Origin: Sulfitobacter sp. S190
Lineage (GTDB): Bacteria; Pseudomonadota; Alphaproteobacteria; Rhodobacterales; Rhodobacteraceae
DNA length: 64,000 nt
NCBI RefSeq assembly: GCF_025141935.1
Contig: NZ_CP081120.1
Span: forward strand, 2,976,001 to 3,040,000
Direction: 5' to 3'
Positions 45,006 to 54,401 of this stretch are shown in pieces. The position numbers were made by a program, and so were the translations under genes. The notes below the pieces were generated by a model. The model had not been told where the DNA came from. It worked only from the letters and a program-made list of their open reading frames with translations, and searched no databases. Each line of letters opens with the position of its first letter. Position 1 is the stretch's first letter.

Positions 45006-46433
45006 TTAACGGTTAACGCCGTCGACACCGGCGGCCTGCAGCGCGGCGCACATCTCGGTTGCGCGGCGCAGATCGGCGCGCAGATGCTCTTCGAGCCCGG
45101 CGGAGGGACCGGCCCGCAGGATCGCCGACGGATGGATGGTGACGAGAACCGGACGGCCATCGAGCCCTTTCTCGACGCGCCCGCGCCGCGCGGTGATGCG
45201 GCTGCCGTCGCCGGTGAGCGCTTGGGCCGCGCTGCCGCCAAGGGCGATCAGGAGCGCCGGCTGCACCGCGTCGATTTCGGCGGTCAGCCAGACGCGGCAG
45301 GCCTCGATCTCGGACGTATTGGGGTTCTGGTGAATCCGGCGCTTGCCGCGCGGCTGGAATTTGAAATGCTTGACGGCGTTGGTAACATAGGCCGCCGCGC
45401 GGTCGAAACCCGCCTCTTCGGCCAGCCGGTCAAAAAGCTGCCCCGCAGGTCCGACAAAAGGACGGCCCGACAGATCTTCGGTATCGCCGGGCTGTTCGCC
45501 CACCACCATGATCATCGCGTCTTGCGGCCCTTCGCCCCCGACGGCCTGCGTGGCCGCCGCCGACAGCGGACAGCGTTTACAGGCGTGGATGTCGCGGGCC
45601 GCATCACGGTCGGGCAAGCGGTCGAGAATGCGTTCGGCCCGCAAGGGCGGCAAGGTTGGCGCATGGGCCTGCATCTGCGCCACACGCGCTTCGGCGTTGG
45701 CGATCAGACCGGGGATCAGATCGGCCTCGGGCAGGTTTTTCCAGTATTTCTTGGGCATCTCGGACTGCATCGCCTTGATCTTGAGGCGGGCGGGATTGAA
45801 GATGTTCGCGTAGTAGGTCTTCCACAGCTCTTCGGTTTCGTCCGAGAGGTCGAGACGTTCGCTGGCAACGGCCTCGAACGACAGATCGCCCCCCTCAAAG
45901 CGCATGGTGACTTCGGGCGTGACGATGACCCAGTCCATATCGCCGAAGCGGCGTTGGAAAAAACCGCCGATCAGTTCTTCTATGCGGTGGTCCGGTTCAA
46001 ACCAGCTGAGGAATTGGCGGCGGTTGGCCCCCGGTTTCGACACGTCGCGAAACCGTACGAAGGCCTTCATCTTGTGCATATCGCGGCGGATGTTCTTTGC
46101 CAGCTCCTCGAGCCGGGCGATGTCGGGATCGGCGCGATTGCTCAGCAGTGCCGCATTGCCCCTGCAGCGCAACAACACGCGGTAGAGCAGTTCATGCGCC
46201 CCCTCGGCACGGCTGGCACAGACCTGCCGCGCGAGTTGCACGAAACCCGATGGCACCGAAATGTCGCGCGGGGCGGGCAAGGCGGCGCCGTCCTGCGCGA
46301 AAAGACCGGTCTGCCCGCCCTCCATCATCCATTCGACCTGATCGGCCGGAATGTCATTGCTGGCAAGGGCGCGGGCGGCGGTGCGCCATGCCTCGAACGT
46401 CCCCAGCCGCGGCAGGTGGGGCGCGTAAATCAC
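45006..46433 (-). CDS. udgX: DUF4130 - UdgX fusion: uracil-DNA glycosylase family protein
   Basis: A 475-residue two-domain protein. The N-terminal 240 residues match DUF4130 (e.g. LLYRVLLRCRGN, DMHKMKAFVRFRDV, WVIVTPEVTMRFEGG). The C-terminal part is a UdgX-type glycosylase: Fe-S cysteines in HACKRCPL (285, 288), active-site GEQPGDTEDLSG (312-323), the insertion KRRIHQNPN with His368, and HPSAILR (434-440). In characterised UdgX, that histidine attacks the DNA and forms a covalent complex after uracil release. GTG start overlaps the stop of the radical SAM gene, so the two proteins are made together. Confidence 0.9.
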   Translation of the reverse strand: MIYAPHLPRLGTFEAWRTAARALASNDIPADQVEWMMEGGQTGLFAQDGAALPAPRDISVPSGFVQLARQVCASRAEGAHELLYRVLLRCRGNAALLSNRADPDIARLEELAKNIRRDMHKMKAFVRFRDVSKPGANRRQFLSWFEPDHRIEELIGGFFQRRFGDMDWVIVTPEVTMRFEGGDLSFEAVASERLDLSDETEELWKTYYANIFNPARLKIKAMQSEMPKKYWKNLPEADLIPGLIANAEARVAQMQAHAPTLPPLRAERILDRLPDRDAARDIHACKRCPLSAAATQAVGGEGPQDAMIMVVGEQPGDTEDLSGRPFVGPAGQLFDRLAEEAGFDRAAAYVTNAVKHFKFQPRGKRRIHQNPNTSEIEACRVWLTAEIDAVQPALLIALGGSAAQALTGDGSRITARRGRVEKGLDGRPVLVTIHPSAILRAGPSAGLEEHLRADLRRATEMCAALQAAGVDGVNR

Positions 46434-47665
46434 AGCAGGGACAGCTGTTCAGGCGGCGGCGCAAAGCGGGCGCGCAGATTGGCCGCATCCGTCAGGCCCC
46501 CGGGCGACCAGTCCCGCGCCACGATGAACGGTTTCGCCTTTTTCACAAGCGCCCCCATGCGTGTGAGGTCCCCGTAGCCCAGCGCCCCGTTGCGGCGGGC
46601 GGCCAGTATGCGGCCCACCGATTTCGTGCCGAACCCCGGCACCCGCAGCAGCATGTCGCGCCCCGCGCGGTTCACATCGACCGGAAAGGCGTGGCGGTTG
46701 GCAAGCGCCCACGCCAGTTTGGGGTCAATGTCGAGATCGAGCATACCGCCGTCGGAGGCGGCCGCGATTTCATCGGCCTGATAGCCGTAGAACCGCAGCA
46801 GCCAATCGGCCTGATAGAGCCGGTGTTCGCGTTGCAGGGGCGGTTTGATCAGCGGCAGTTTCGCCGTGCTGTCGGGGATTGGCGAGAAGGCGGAGTAGTA
46901 AACCCGCTTGAGTTTGTAGGAACTGTAGAGCCGCGTCGAGCTTTGCAGGATCGTGGCGTCATTAGCCCCGTCCGCCCCGACGATCAGCTGTGTCGACTGG
47001 CCGGCGGGGGCGAATTTCGCGGCCTTGCGGCCCGTGTGCGTGCGTTCACGGGCGGCCTGCTTGCGCAGTTGCACCTTGCCCATGGCGCGGCGGATTTCAT
47101 CGGGGTTCTTTTCGGGGGCGTAGGTGTTCAGCCCGCGGTCGGTCGGCAGTTCGATGTTCATCGACAGACGGTCGGCGTAAAGACCCGCCTCCTCGATCAA
47201 TTCCGGCGCGGCGTCGGGGATCGTCTTGAGGTGGATATAGCCGCGGAAGTGATGCACCTGCCGCAAAACGCGCGCGATGCGCACCATGTCGGCCATCGTA
47301 TCATCGGGTGATTTGATGATGCCGGAGGACAAAAACAGCCCCTCGATATAATTGCGGCGGTAGAATTCGGTCGTCAGATGCACGACTTCCTCGACAGAGA
47401 AGCGCGCGCGCGGCACCTGAGACGACACGCGGTTGATGCAGTAGGCGCAATCGTAGATGCAGAAATTCGTCATCAGGATCTTGAGCAGGCTGATGCAGCG
47501 CCCGTCGGGCGCGTAGGCGTGGCAGATGCCAGAGCCTTCGGTGCTGCCCAGCCCCTTGCCGTCGGCAGAGCTGCGCCGTGTGGTGCCGGACGACGCGCAG
47601 GACGCGTCGTATTTTGCTGCATCGCTCAACAGGGCGAGCTTTTCCTTGAGATCCATCTTTGCCAT
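46430..47665 (-). CDS. Radical SAM protein, putative DNA modification/repair
   Basis: A 411-residue radical SAM enzyme. The cluster motif CIYDCAYC (C69, C73, C76) binds the 4Fe-4S cluster that cleaves SAM. A helix-hairpin-helix DNA-binding segment, LLRVPGFGTKSVGRILAARR, lies near residue 345. It belongs to the group annotated as putative DNA modification/repair radical SAM protein, regularly beside DUF4130/UdgX genes. The lesion or base it acts on is unknown. Start at 47665 (MAKMDLKEKL); a long frame upstream is antisense to creA and is rejected. Confidence 0.88.
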   Translation of the reverse strand: MAKMDLKEKLALLSDAAKYDASCASSGTTRRSSADGKGLGSTEGSGICHAYAPDGRCISLLKILMTNFCIYDCAYCINRVSSQVPRARFSVEEVVHLTTEFYRRNYIEGLFLSSGIIKSPDDTMADMVRIARVLRQVHHFRGYIHLKTIPDAAPELIEEAGLYADRLSMNIELPTDRGLNTYAPEKNPDEIRRAMGKVQLRKQAARERTHTGRKAAKFAPAGQSTQLIVGADGANDATILQSSTRLYSSYKLKRVYYSAFSPIPDSTAKLPLIKPPLQREHRLYQADWLLRFYGYQADEIAAASDGGMLDLDIDPKLAWALANRHAFPVDVNRAGRDMLLRVPGFGTKSVGRILAARRNGALGYGDLTRMGALVKKAKPFIVARDWSPGGLTDAANLRARFAPPPEQLSLL

Positions 47666-47771
47666 GGATGTTCTTATAATGTTCTTAACGGGATTCGCGC
47701 AAGCGGTTGACCCCTGCGACATATTTTCCTTTTCCGGCGGAACCCCGAAGGCACGCGCGGCGTTTAGCGGT

Positions 47772-48236
47772 ATGACAATGATCCCTCTCCGCACGCTGTG
47801 CGGCCTTTTCGCCTTTTCCGCCCTTTCTGCCCAAGCCGATGTCGTTGGCAACGTCGACGTCGACTGGTTGGGCAATGACATCATCATCGAGGCGCTGGAA
47901 GATCCCGAAGTGCAGGGCGTTACCTGTCACCTGACCTATTTCGAGCGCGGCATCATCGACCGTCTGCAAAAGGGCAACTGGTTCGAGGATCCGTCCAATT
48001 CCGCGATTTCGTGCCGCCAGACCGGCCCGATCACGGTGGGTGACATCGACCGGGGCCGCGAGGGCGAGGATGTATTTCGCGAGCGCCGCTCCATCGTATT
48101 CAAGACAATCCGCGTAAAGCGTATCTTTGACGCGGATAACAACACGCTGATTTACGTCAGCCACGCACGCGATGTGCAGAACGGGTCGGCCAAAATGGCG
48201 ATTTCGACCGTCCCGCTTTACCAGCAGGGGCAGTGA
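47772..48236 (+). CDS. creA: CreA family protein
   Basis: A 154-residue periplasmic protein. A short signal peptide (MTMIPLRTLCGLFAFSALSAQA) is followed by DVVGNVDVDWLGNDIIIEA and TCHLTYFERG, the CreA family segments, with two cysteines. CreA function is unknown even in Escherichia coli. Start at 47772; the open frame upstream is rejected because it hides the signal. Divergent from the radical SAM gene. Confidence 0.88.
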   Translation: MTMIPLRTLCGLFAFSALSAQADVVGNVDVDWLGNDIIIEALEDPEVQGVTCHLTYFERGIIDRLQKGNWFEDPSNSAISCRQTGPITVGDIDRGREGEDVFRERRSIVFKTIRVKRIFDADNNTLIYVSHARDVQNGSAKMAISTVPLYQQGQ

Positions 48237-48267
48237 TTGCCCCCTTCTCATGACGTCAGGATATGAC

Positions 48268-48915
48268 ATGAAAGCTATTTTCTTCGGCTCTTTGAGCGTT
48301 TTGGCAGACACATCGGAAATGCAGCGCGAGGCGTTCAACGATGCGTTCAAGGATGCCGATCTGGATTGGTCCTGGGACGCCGAGATGTACCGTGATCTGC
48401 TGGAGAAATCCGGCGGGCGGGCGCGGATCACGGAGTATGCGCGCACCAAGGGCGTGCGGGTCGATTCTGCGGCACTGCACGCGCGCAAGTCGGAGCTGTT
48501 CCAGAAACGTCTGCGTCAGGGCGGGATCGAAGTGCGGCCGCTGACGCGGGAGCTGATGGCCTATGCCCGCGTCGAAAACCTGCAGACCGCGTTTGTGTCC
48601 ACCACATCCAAGGCAAATATCGACGCCTTGTTCGAGGGGCTGGGCGGGCGCGAGGCGCTGGGGCTTTCGCTGGTCACGTCGGGTGACGATGCGGTGGCCA
48701 GCAAGCCCAATCCCGAGATCTACAAACTGGCGCTGGGGCGGCTGGACCTGATGGCGGCCGATGTGATCGCGGTGGAGGATAATGTCGAGGGCGTGCAGGC
48801 GGCCGAGAACGCGGCAATCCGTTGTCTGGCGTACCCCAATGCAAATACGCAGCACAATGATTTCGGCGACACGCCGATGGCCGAGGACTGGTTGCGCCGC
48901 CGCGCGGCGGCCTGA
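48268..48915 (+). CDS. HAD-like (CbbY/beta-PGM type) protein lacking the nucleophile aspartate
   Basis: A 215-residue HAD-superfamily protein, cap type C1. Motifs II-IV are normal: AFVSTTS near residue 106, SKPNPEIYKLAL with Lys near 140, and VIAVEDNVEGVQAA near 160. Motif I, usually FDxDG(V/T)L, reads FFGSLSVLADTSE, so both aspartates are gone: the nucleophile is Gly and the second is Leu. The protein is otherwise intact and not truncated, so it is probably a non-catalytic or altered HAD rather than a decaying gene. I recall the similar FGS motif in other Rhodobacteraceae. Start ATG at 48268. Confidence 0.82.
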   Translation: MKAIFFGSLSVLADTSEMQREAFNDAFKDADLDWSWDAEMYRDLLEKSGGRARITEYARTKGVRVDSAALHARKSELFQKRLRQGGIEVRPLTRELMAYARVENLQTAFVSTTSKANIDALFEGLGGREALGLSLVTSGDDAVASKPNPEIYKLALGRLDLMAADVIAVEDNVEGVQAAENAAIRCLAYPNANTQHNDFGDTPMAEDWLRRRAAA

Positions 48916-49015
48916 CGTCGGCAAGTGCACGCTTCCGTCGCCCGACGCACCCATTGCACCACGCGCACGATCCGATAGCATGGTGACAATCAACAAAATG
49001 ACGGGCGGCAGCAGC

Positions 49016-50158
49016 ATGACACTCAGCAGACGGAATTTCACATTATTCGGCCTTGGCACGGTGGCGCTTGCCGCCTGCGGGGCCGCGCCGGTCACGCGGT
49101 CTGCGGGTGGGGGCGGTTTGCCGGCCGATCTGCGCCCGACCCCCAACGCGGCCTATGATGCGTGGGTTGCGGGGTTTCGTGCCCGTGCCCCGCGACAGGG
49201 CATATCCGACAGCACATTGGCGGCGGCGTTTCGCGGGACGGGGTATTTGCCCGGCTGCGTCAAACGCGACCGTAACCAGACCGAGTTCAAGCGCAGTCTG
49301 GAGGATTACCTCTCGATCGCGGCGTCGGACGAGCGGGTGTCGAAGGGCCGCGCGGCCTTTGCCCGCAACGCAAACACGCTGCGCACGCTGGAGGGCCAAT
49401 ACGGTGTCGATGCCAACATCATCTGCGCGATCTGGGGGTTGGAGAGCTTTTTCGGGGAAAGGCGCGGCGATGTGCCGGTGATTTCGGCGACATCGACGCT
49501 GGCCTTTGACGGACGGCGCGGTGCGTTCTTCGAAAAGCAGCTGGTGGCGGCGCTGAAGATCCTGCAGAACGGCGATATCACACCGGCGCGCATGACCGGC
49601 AGCTGGGCAGGCGCGATGGGCCACACGCAGTTCATCCCCACATCCTATCAGGCGTTTGCGGTAGATTTCACCGGTGACGGCCGGCGCGACATCTGGTCCG
49701 AAGACCCCACGGATGCGCTGGCCTCGACGGCGGCGTACCTGCAGCGCAACGGCTGGCAGCGCGGCGTGCGGTGGGGTGCGGAGGTTGGCAGTGGCGCAGC
49801 GCAGGGCCGCATCATCCAGCCGCAGGCAGGCGGGCCGCGCTTTGCCGTGACGCGCAATTTCAACGTGATCAAACGCTACAACAACTCGGACGCCTATGCG
49901 ATCGGGGTGGGCCATCTGGCCGATCGCATTGCGGGCGGTGGACCGCTGCGCACGCCCTTCCCGCCGGACGAGAACGGGTTGACCAAGGACGACCGCGTGC
50001 GGCTGCAACAACGCCTGACCGCGCGGGGCTTCGACACCGGTGGCAGCGATGGCGTGATCGGACCCAAGAGCGAGGCGGCGATCCGCGCCTACCAGACAAG
50101 CATCGGGCAACCGGCCACGGGCCGCCCCTCGCCCGCGCTGCTGCGCACGCTTGGATAG
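49016..50158 (+). CDS. Lytic murein transglycosylase (MltB-like) with peptidoglycan-binding domain
   Basis: A 380-residue exported muramidase. The N-terminus MTLSRRNFTLFGLGTVALAAC combines a twin-arginine motif with a lipobox (LAAC), so export may go via Tat followed by lipidation. The catalytic glutamate is in CAIWGLESFFGE near residue 140, with GAMGHTQFIPTSY typical of MltB. The C-terminal 60 residues (RVRLQQRLTARGFDTGGSDG) form a peptidoglycan-binding domain. ATG at 49016. It cleaves the glycan strand to 1,6-anhydro products. Confidence 0.92.
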   Translation: MTLSRRNFTLFGLGTVALAACGAAPVTRSAGGGGLPADLRPTPNAAYDAWVAGFRARAPRQGISDSTLAAAFRGTGYLPGCVKRDRNQTEFKRSLEDYLSIAASDERVSKGRAAFARNANTLRTLEGQYGVDANIICAIWGLESFFGERRGDVPVISATSTLAFDGRRGAFFEKQLVAALKILQNGDITPARMTGSWAGAMGHTQFIPTSYQAFAVDFTGDGRRDIWSEDPTDALASTAAYLQRNGWQRGVRWGAEVGSGAAQGRIIQPQAGGPRFAVTRNFNVIKRYNNSDAYAIGVGHLADRIAGGGPLRTPFPPDENGLTKDDRVRLQQRLTARGFDTGGSDGVIGPKSEAAIRAYQTSIGQPATGRPSPALLRTLG

Positions 50159-50165
50159 CACATAG

Positions 50166-50194
50166 ACCGTCCGCGCGCCGCGTGTGCGGACGGT
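50166..50194. terminator. Hairpin between convergent genes (bidirectional)
   Basis: ACCGTCCGC pairs perfectly with GCGGACGGT around an 11-base loop, between the transglycosylase stop and the PLP-enzyme stop. It can serve both strands; T-runs are short. Confidence 0.6.
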
Positions 50195-51456
50195 TATACC
50201 GCGTCGGTGATTTCGCGCATGGCGTGCAGGAACTGTGCCACTTCAGCTTCGGTGTTGTAGTGGCACATCGAGACACGGATTGCGTTTTGCAGGCCCAGCG
50301 GATCGAGGATGTTTCCCGAATAGTGATCGGCCTTGCGGGTATGGGTGCGGATGCCCCTTTCGCGCAGTTGTGTCACCACATCGGGCGCTTGCATGCACGC
50401 AACGGCGATGGTTACCAGACCTTCGCGCCGCGGGTTGTCGACGCCGCCGATGATCGTGATCCCCGGCAGATCCGCGAGCCCCGTCTGATTTCCGACCCCG
50501 TGGATCATGGCATCTGTCAGGGTTTTTTCGTGGGCATGGATCGCCTCTCCTGCGGCCACGATGCGGGCGCGCCTGTCGGAGGCCGCGGAGACCTCTCCGC
50601 CGAGCCAGTCGAAATAATCCACCACGTCCGAAAACGTCACGTAGGCGCCCGTGTCGCGGGTGCCGAATTCCCACGGATCGCCGGGTGCGTCGATGAGGTG
50701 TTCGTGGCTGAGCGCATCGAGCCGTTCGGAAACCCACGCCACCCCGTAGCCGTGGCGCGAGAAGACCTTGTAGGGCGAGACCACATAGCCATCCACGTCG
50801 TAGCTGGCGATATCGAGCCTGCCGTGTGCCGCGTGCTGGATGCCATCCACGATGATGATGCATTCGGGGGCGGTTTTGCGGATGGCGGCGGCAATCCCGG
50901 CGACATCGACGCCCATGCCCGTCACCGGCGACGTGTGCAGGATGGTGGCAACGCGCGTGTCGGGCGTGATGTCGGCGGCGTATTGCGCGGGATCGACCGA
51001 ACCTGTCGTGTTGTCGTGGGTCACCAGAACATGCGCTTTGCCCGCGATCTGCGCCCAATGCTGTGCCGCGCTTCGGGTGGCGGGGTGCTCGAGGGTGCTG
51101 CCCAGAACCTGCCCATCGCCGGTGCCGACAATTGCCGTGCGGATCAGGCGGAACAAAAGCTCGGTCCCGCTTTCGCCGACGAAAAACTGGCCCTGGGGGG
51201 CGTTGAAGAACACCGCCATATCCGCCTTGGCCTTGGCGATCAGCGCAACAAGGGCGTGGGATGCCGGATTGTCACGCCCTTGATTGTCGGGGATCGCCGC
51301 GAATTTCGCGGACGTGTCGACCACGGATTTCAGGGTCAGCGCCCCACCCGCGTTTTCGAAAAACACGCGCGGGCCCTCAAAGGGGCACGTGTCGACATGC
51401 GCAAAGCGGTCGCGGATGTCGGTCAGAAGTGCTTCGGTGATGTTCGGTGTGTCCAT
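50194..51456 (-). CDS. Class V aminotransferase-fold PLP enzyme (cysteine desulfurase/lyase-like)
   Basis: A 420-residue PLP enzyme. The cofactor lysine is in VSPYKVFSRHG near residue 232; VDGIQHAAHGRLDI carries the aspartate and histidine that contact PLP. It begins PRVFFENAGGALT, a start shared with the selenocysteine-lyase/isopenicillin-epimerase branch of class V. Whether it removes sulfur, ammonia or a side chain is not readable. Same strand as the amidase gene, 166 bases downstream, so it may be in the same catabolic unit. Confidence 0.85.
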   Translation of the reverse strand: MDTPNITEALLTDIRDRFAHVDTCPFEGPRVFFENAGGALTLKSVVDTSAKFAAIPDNQGRDNPASHALVALIAKAKADMAVFFNAPQGQFFVGESGTELLFRLIRTAIVGTGDGQVLGSTLEHPATRSAAQHWAQIAGKAHVLVTHDNTTGSVDPAQYAADITPDTRVATILHTSPVTGMGVDVAGIAAAIRKTAPECIIIVDGIQHAAHGRLDIASYDVDGYVVSPYKVFSRHGYGVAWVSERLDALSHEHLIDAPGDPWEFGTRDTGAYVTFSDVVDYFDWLGGEVSAASDRRARIVAAGEAIHAHEKTLTDAMIHGVGNQTGLADLPGITIIGGVDNPRREGLVTIAVACMQAPDVVTQLRERGIRTHTRKADHYSGNILDPLGLQNAIRVSMCHYNTEAEVAQFLHAMREITDAV

Positions 51457-51622
51457 TGTCGGTCTTTCCGCAGATATTTGGGTGCTGTGCCTGTGGCGGT
51501 CCGTTTTTATAGGACGCAGAATTGCTTTGGTCCATGAAGGACGGCTTGATGTGCCGCGCGCAGATCAGCACTGTCGGTGGCCCCGGTTTGGCCGGTGCCG
51601 GTGATCGGGGGGATTTCGGGCC

Positions 51623-53305
51623 TCATGACGTGCTGTCGGGTGCGGTGCGGTAGGGGCCTGTGGCCTCAAAGGCGCAGGCCAGCGCGAGCAGGGACGTGTC
51701 GTCATAGGCGCGGCCCGCGAAGGTCAGACCGACGGGCATGCCGGTGTCGTCCATCGTGCCCATTGGCACGGTGACGGTGGGGATGCCAAGGTGCCGGATC
51801 GCGAGGTTGCCATTGGCGACCCAGACGCCGTTGCGCCACGCCAGATCGGCGGAGGCCGGATCGGTGTCGGCATCCGATGGGCCCACATCCGCCACCGCCG
51901 GAAAGATCACCGCATCGAGGCCAAGCGCATCCATCCAGTCCTCCAGATCGATGCGGCGGGTTTCCTCCAGCCCGCGCAGGCCCTCTGCGAGGGTCGGTAT
52001 GTCCGTGAAGCTTTGGCGCGGGTGCGCACGCGCGTGAGCGGGGTAATCGGCGATATCGTCATCGAAACCTGTATATCTGTCGGGCAGGCTGCCGGGGGGC
52101 GGCGGAAAGATTTTGGAGCCGTCCACATCGGCGAGGCGCGACAGGTCGGGATCGTTGTTGGCCCTGAGAAAATCATCCCAGGCCCAGACCGAAAGGTCCG
52201 TGATTTCGTGGTGCAGGTAGGCGGCGGGAAGGATACCGCGGGTGCCGATCTTGGGTGCGTCGGGCCGGTCGCCTTCGTAGTTCGAGACGGCGGGAAAATC
52301 GACGGTGACGACGGTAGCCCCCGCATTTTCGAGCGCCCGTTTTGCGGCGCTCCACAGGGTGATGACCGACGCGCGGGTTTCGATTTTCTGCCCCGTGGGG
52401 CCGCCGATGCCCGGATCGGGGCCTGTACCGGCGTGGGTGTCGCGGTTGATGTACATCGCGGGGATGCCGAAGCGTTTGCCCGACAGGGACGCCCCCGCAA
52501 GCGCCGTGTAGCGGACCGGACGCACCTGCGTGGCGGCGGGCAGCGACACCCAAGGCTGCGCGCGCCAGAAATCACCCCGCGTTTCGGGATCGTCGGTCAC
52601 CAGAACGTCGAGCACTTCGAGCATGTCGGCCATGCTGCGCGTGTGGGGCACGACAACATCCATCGTCGGCACAAGAGGCCAGTTTCCCCGCACCGAAATG
52701 ATGCCGCGGCTGGGGGTATAGGCGCACAGCGCGTTGTTGGAGGCCGGTGCGCGGCCGCTGGACCAGGTTTCTTCGCCCAGACCGAAGGCCGCGAAGCTCG
52801 CGGCGGTTGCGGTCCCCGATCCGTTGGAGGAGCCCGAGGCGAAGGCCGCGGTGAGATAGGCGGCATTGTAGGGCGACAGGGCCCGTCCGTAGAGGCCGCG
52901 CTGCATGCCACCGTTGGCCATGGGCGGCATATTGGTGAGACCCAGAAGTATGGCACCAGCCGCGCGCAGGCGGGCGATTGCGAAGGCGTCGTCGGTCGCG
53001 ACAAGATCGGCAAAGGCGGGCGAGCCTGCGGCGACGGTCAGGCCTTTGACCTTGAAGCTGTTCTTGGCGGTGTAGGGGATGCCATCGAGCGGACCGCGTG
53101 TTTGGCCCGCTTTGCGCCTCGCATCGGAAGCTGCGGCCTCGGCGCGCGCGGCGGGATCAAGCACCGGCACCGCATTCAGGCAAGGGCCGTTGCGGTCGTA
53201 TGCCGCGATCCGGTCGAGATAGGTTTCCACCAGACCGAGGGATGTCGCGGCACCGCTTTCCAGCGCATCGCGCAAATCCGCGATGGACGCCTCGACGACG
53301 TTCAA
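51623..53305 (-). CDS. Amidase signature-family hydrolase
   Basis: A 560-residue amidase. The Ser-cisSer-Lys triad is recognisable: Lys81 in GIPYTAKNS, the cis-serine in ASGSSNGSGTAT (157-164) and the nucleophile serine in the region WSSGRAPAS (182-189). The motif is unusual in having WSS where most members have DTGGS. Probably cytosolic. Its TTG start overlaps the deacetylase stop and follows GAGGG. It could hydrolyse the amide bond of an acylated amine. Confidence 0.87.
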   Translation of the reverse strand: MNVVEASIADLRDALESGAATSLGLVETYLDRIAAYDRNGPCLNAVPVLDPAARAEAAASDARRKAGQTRGPLDGIPYTAKNSFKVKGLTVAAGSPAFADLVATDDAFAIARLRAAGAILLGLTNMPPMANGGMQRGLYGRALSPYNAAYLTAAFASGSSNGSGTATAASFAAFGLGEETWSSGRAPASNNALCAYTPSRGIISVRGNWPLVPTMDVVVPHTRSMADMLEVLDVLVTDDPETRGDFWRAQPWVSLPAATQVRPVRYTALAGASLSGKRFGIPAMYINRDTHAGTGPDPGIGGPTGQKIETRASVITLWSAAKRALENAGATVVTVDFPAVSNYEGDRPDAPKIGTRGILPAAYLHHEITDLSVWAWDDFLRANNDPDLSRLADVDGSKIFPPPPGSLPDRYTGFDDDIADYPAHARAHPRQSFTDIPTLAEGLRGLEETRRIDLEDWMDALGLDAVIFPAVADVGPSDADTDPASADLAWRNGVWVANGNLAIRHLGIPTVTVPMGTMDDTGMPVGLTFAGRAYDDTSLLALACAFEATGPYRTAPDSTS

Positions 53306-54333
53306 CTGGCGCCCTCGAACCCTTGCAGGACGTTGACGGTGTTGACGCCGATCTCGGCGATGTCATAGCCGCCTTCCATCACGAATAGCGTCGGCAGGCC
53401 CAGCGCCGCGATGTCCGCGCCGTAGGTGGCAAAATCATCCGATGCCAGTTTGAAAAAGCTGATCGGATCGGTTTCGAACGTGTCGACACCCAGCGAAATG
53501 ATGAGCTTGTCCGGCGCGAATTCGGCAATGCGCGACAGGCCATCCGCAAGTGCGGCGCGCCATGTGCCGAAATCCGTGCCGGGGGGCATCGGATAGTTCA
53601 CGGTATAGCCCTGCCCCGCGCCGCTGCCGCGTTCGTCTGCGTGGCCCAGAAAATGCGGGAAGGCGTGCATCGGATCCCCGTGCAGCGAGACAAACAGCAC
53701 GTCGTCGCGGGCATCGAATATGTCTTGCGTGCCGTTGCCGTGGTGGAAATCAACGTCGAGAATGGCGACACGTTCGGCGCCCGTGTCGCGCAGATGCTGC
53801 GCAGCGACCGCGGCGTTGTTCACAAAGCAGTAGCCGCCGTACATATCGATTGCGGCATGGTGACCGGGCGGGCGGCAGAGCGAAAACACCGCGCGCGCCC
53901 CGTCATTGAGCCGCTGCGCCCCCGTCAGCGCCACTTGCGCGGCGGCGTATGCGGCCTCCCATGTACCGCCCGATATCGTGGTTTCGCAGGCCAGCGCATA
54001 GTATCCCAGCCGCCCTTCGACATGGGTGGGGATGCGCCGCGACATGCGCCGCGCGGGCCAGACCATGGGCATGGCTTCGCCCTTGAAGCCCTCGGCCTGC
54101 CAGTCGTCCCACGCGGTTTGCAGAAATGCGATGAAGGCGGGATCGTGGATGGCCAGTATCGGGTCCATGCCGAAATCGTCAGGGGCGCTGACGGGGCCGA
54201 GGTTTACCGCGCGCACGCGGTCGATGATGTCGTCGGCGCGGGAGGGACGTTCGAACGGCTCGACAAGCTCACCGCCGTAAAGCTCGGTTTTCGAGTTCCG
54301 CAGTTTGTGCCGTTCGGTGAAGATCGTTTCCAC
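53302..54333 (-). CDS. Histone-deacetylase-like acetylpolyamine amidohydrolase
   Basis: A 343-residue zinc deacetylase. CRPPGHHAAIDMYGGYCFVNN near residue 152 provides the catalytic histidine pair, and ILDVDFHHGNGTQ the zinc-binding aspartate and histidine. The close match is to bacterial AphA-type enzymes that remove acetyl groups from polyamines. GTG start with AAGGGG upstream. Its neighbour genes encode a polyamine-type ABC transporter, which supports acetylpolyamine or another N-acyl amine as substrate. Stop overlaps the amidase start. Confidence 0.9.
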   Translation of the reverse strand: METIFTERHKLRNSKTELYGGELVEPFERPSRADDIIDRVRAVNLGPVSAPDDFGMDPILAIHDPAFIAFLQTAWDDWQAEGFKGEAMPMVWPARRMSRRIPTHVEGRLGYYALACETTISGGTWEAAYAAAQVALTGAQRLNDGARAVFSLCRPPGHHAAIDMYGGYCFVNNAAVAAQHLRDTGAERVAILDVDFHHGNGTQDIFDARDDVLFVSLHGDPMHAFPHFLGHADERGSGAGQGYTVNYPMPPGTDFGTWRAALADGLSRIAEFAPDKLIISLGVDTFETDPISFFKLASDDFATYGADIAALGLPTLFVMEGGYDIAEIGVNTVNVLQGFEGAS

Positions 54334-54401
54334 GGGGGTCCCCTTTCAAAGTGCGACGGCGGCCCCCGTTCAGGAGCCGCCGCAAGTTTGCCAGCGGTGG
54401 C

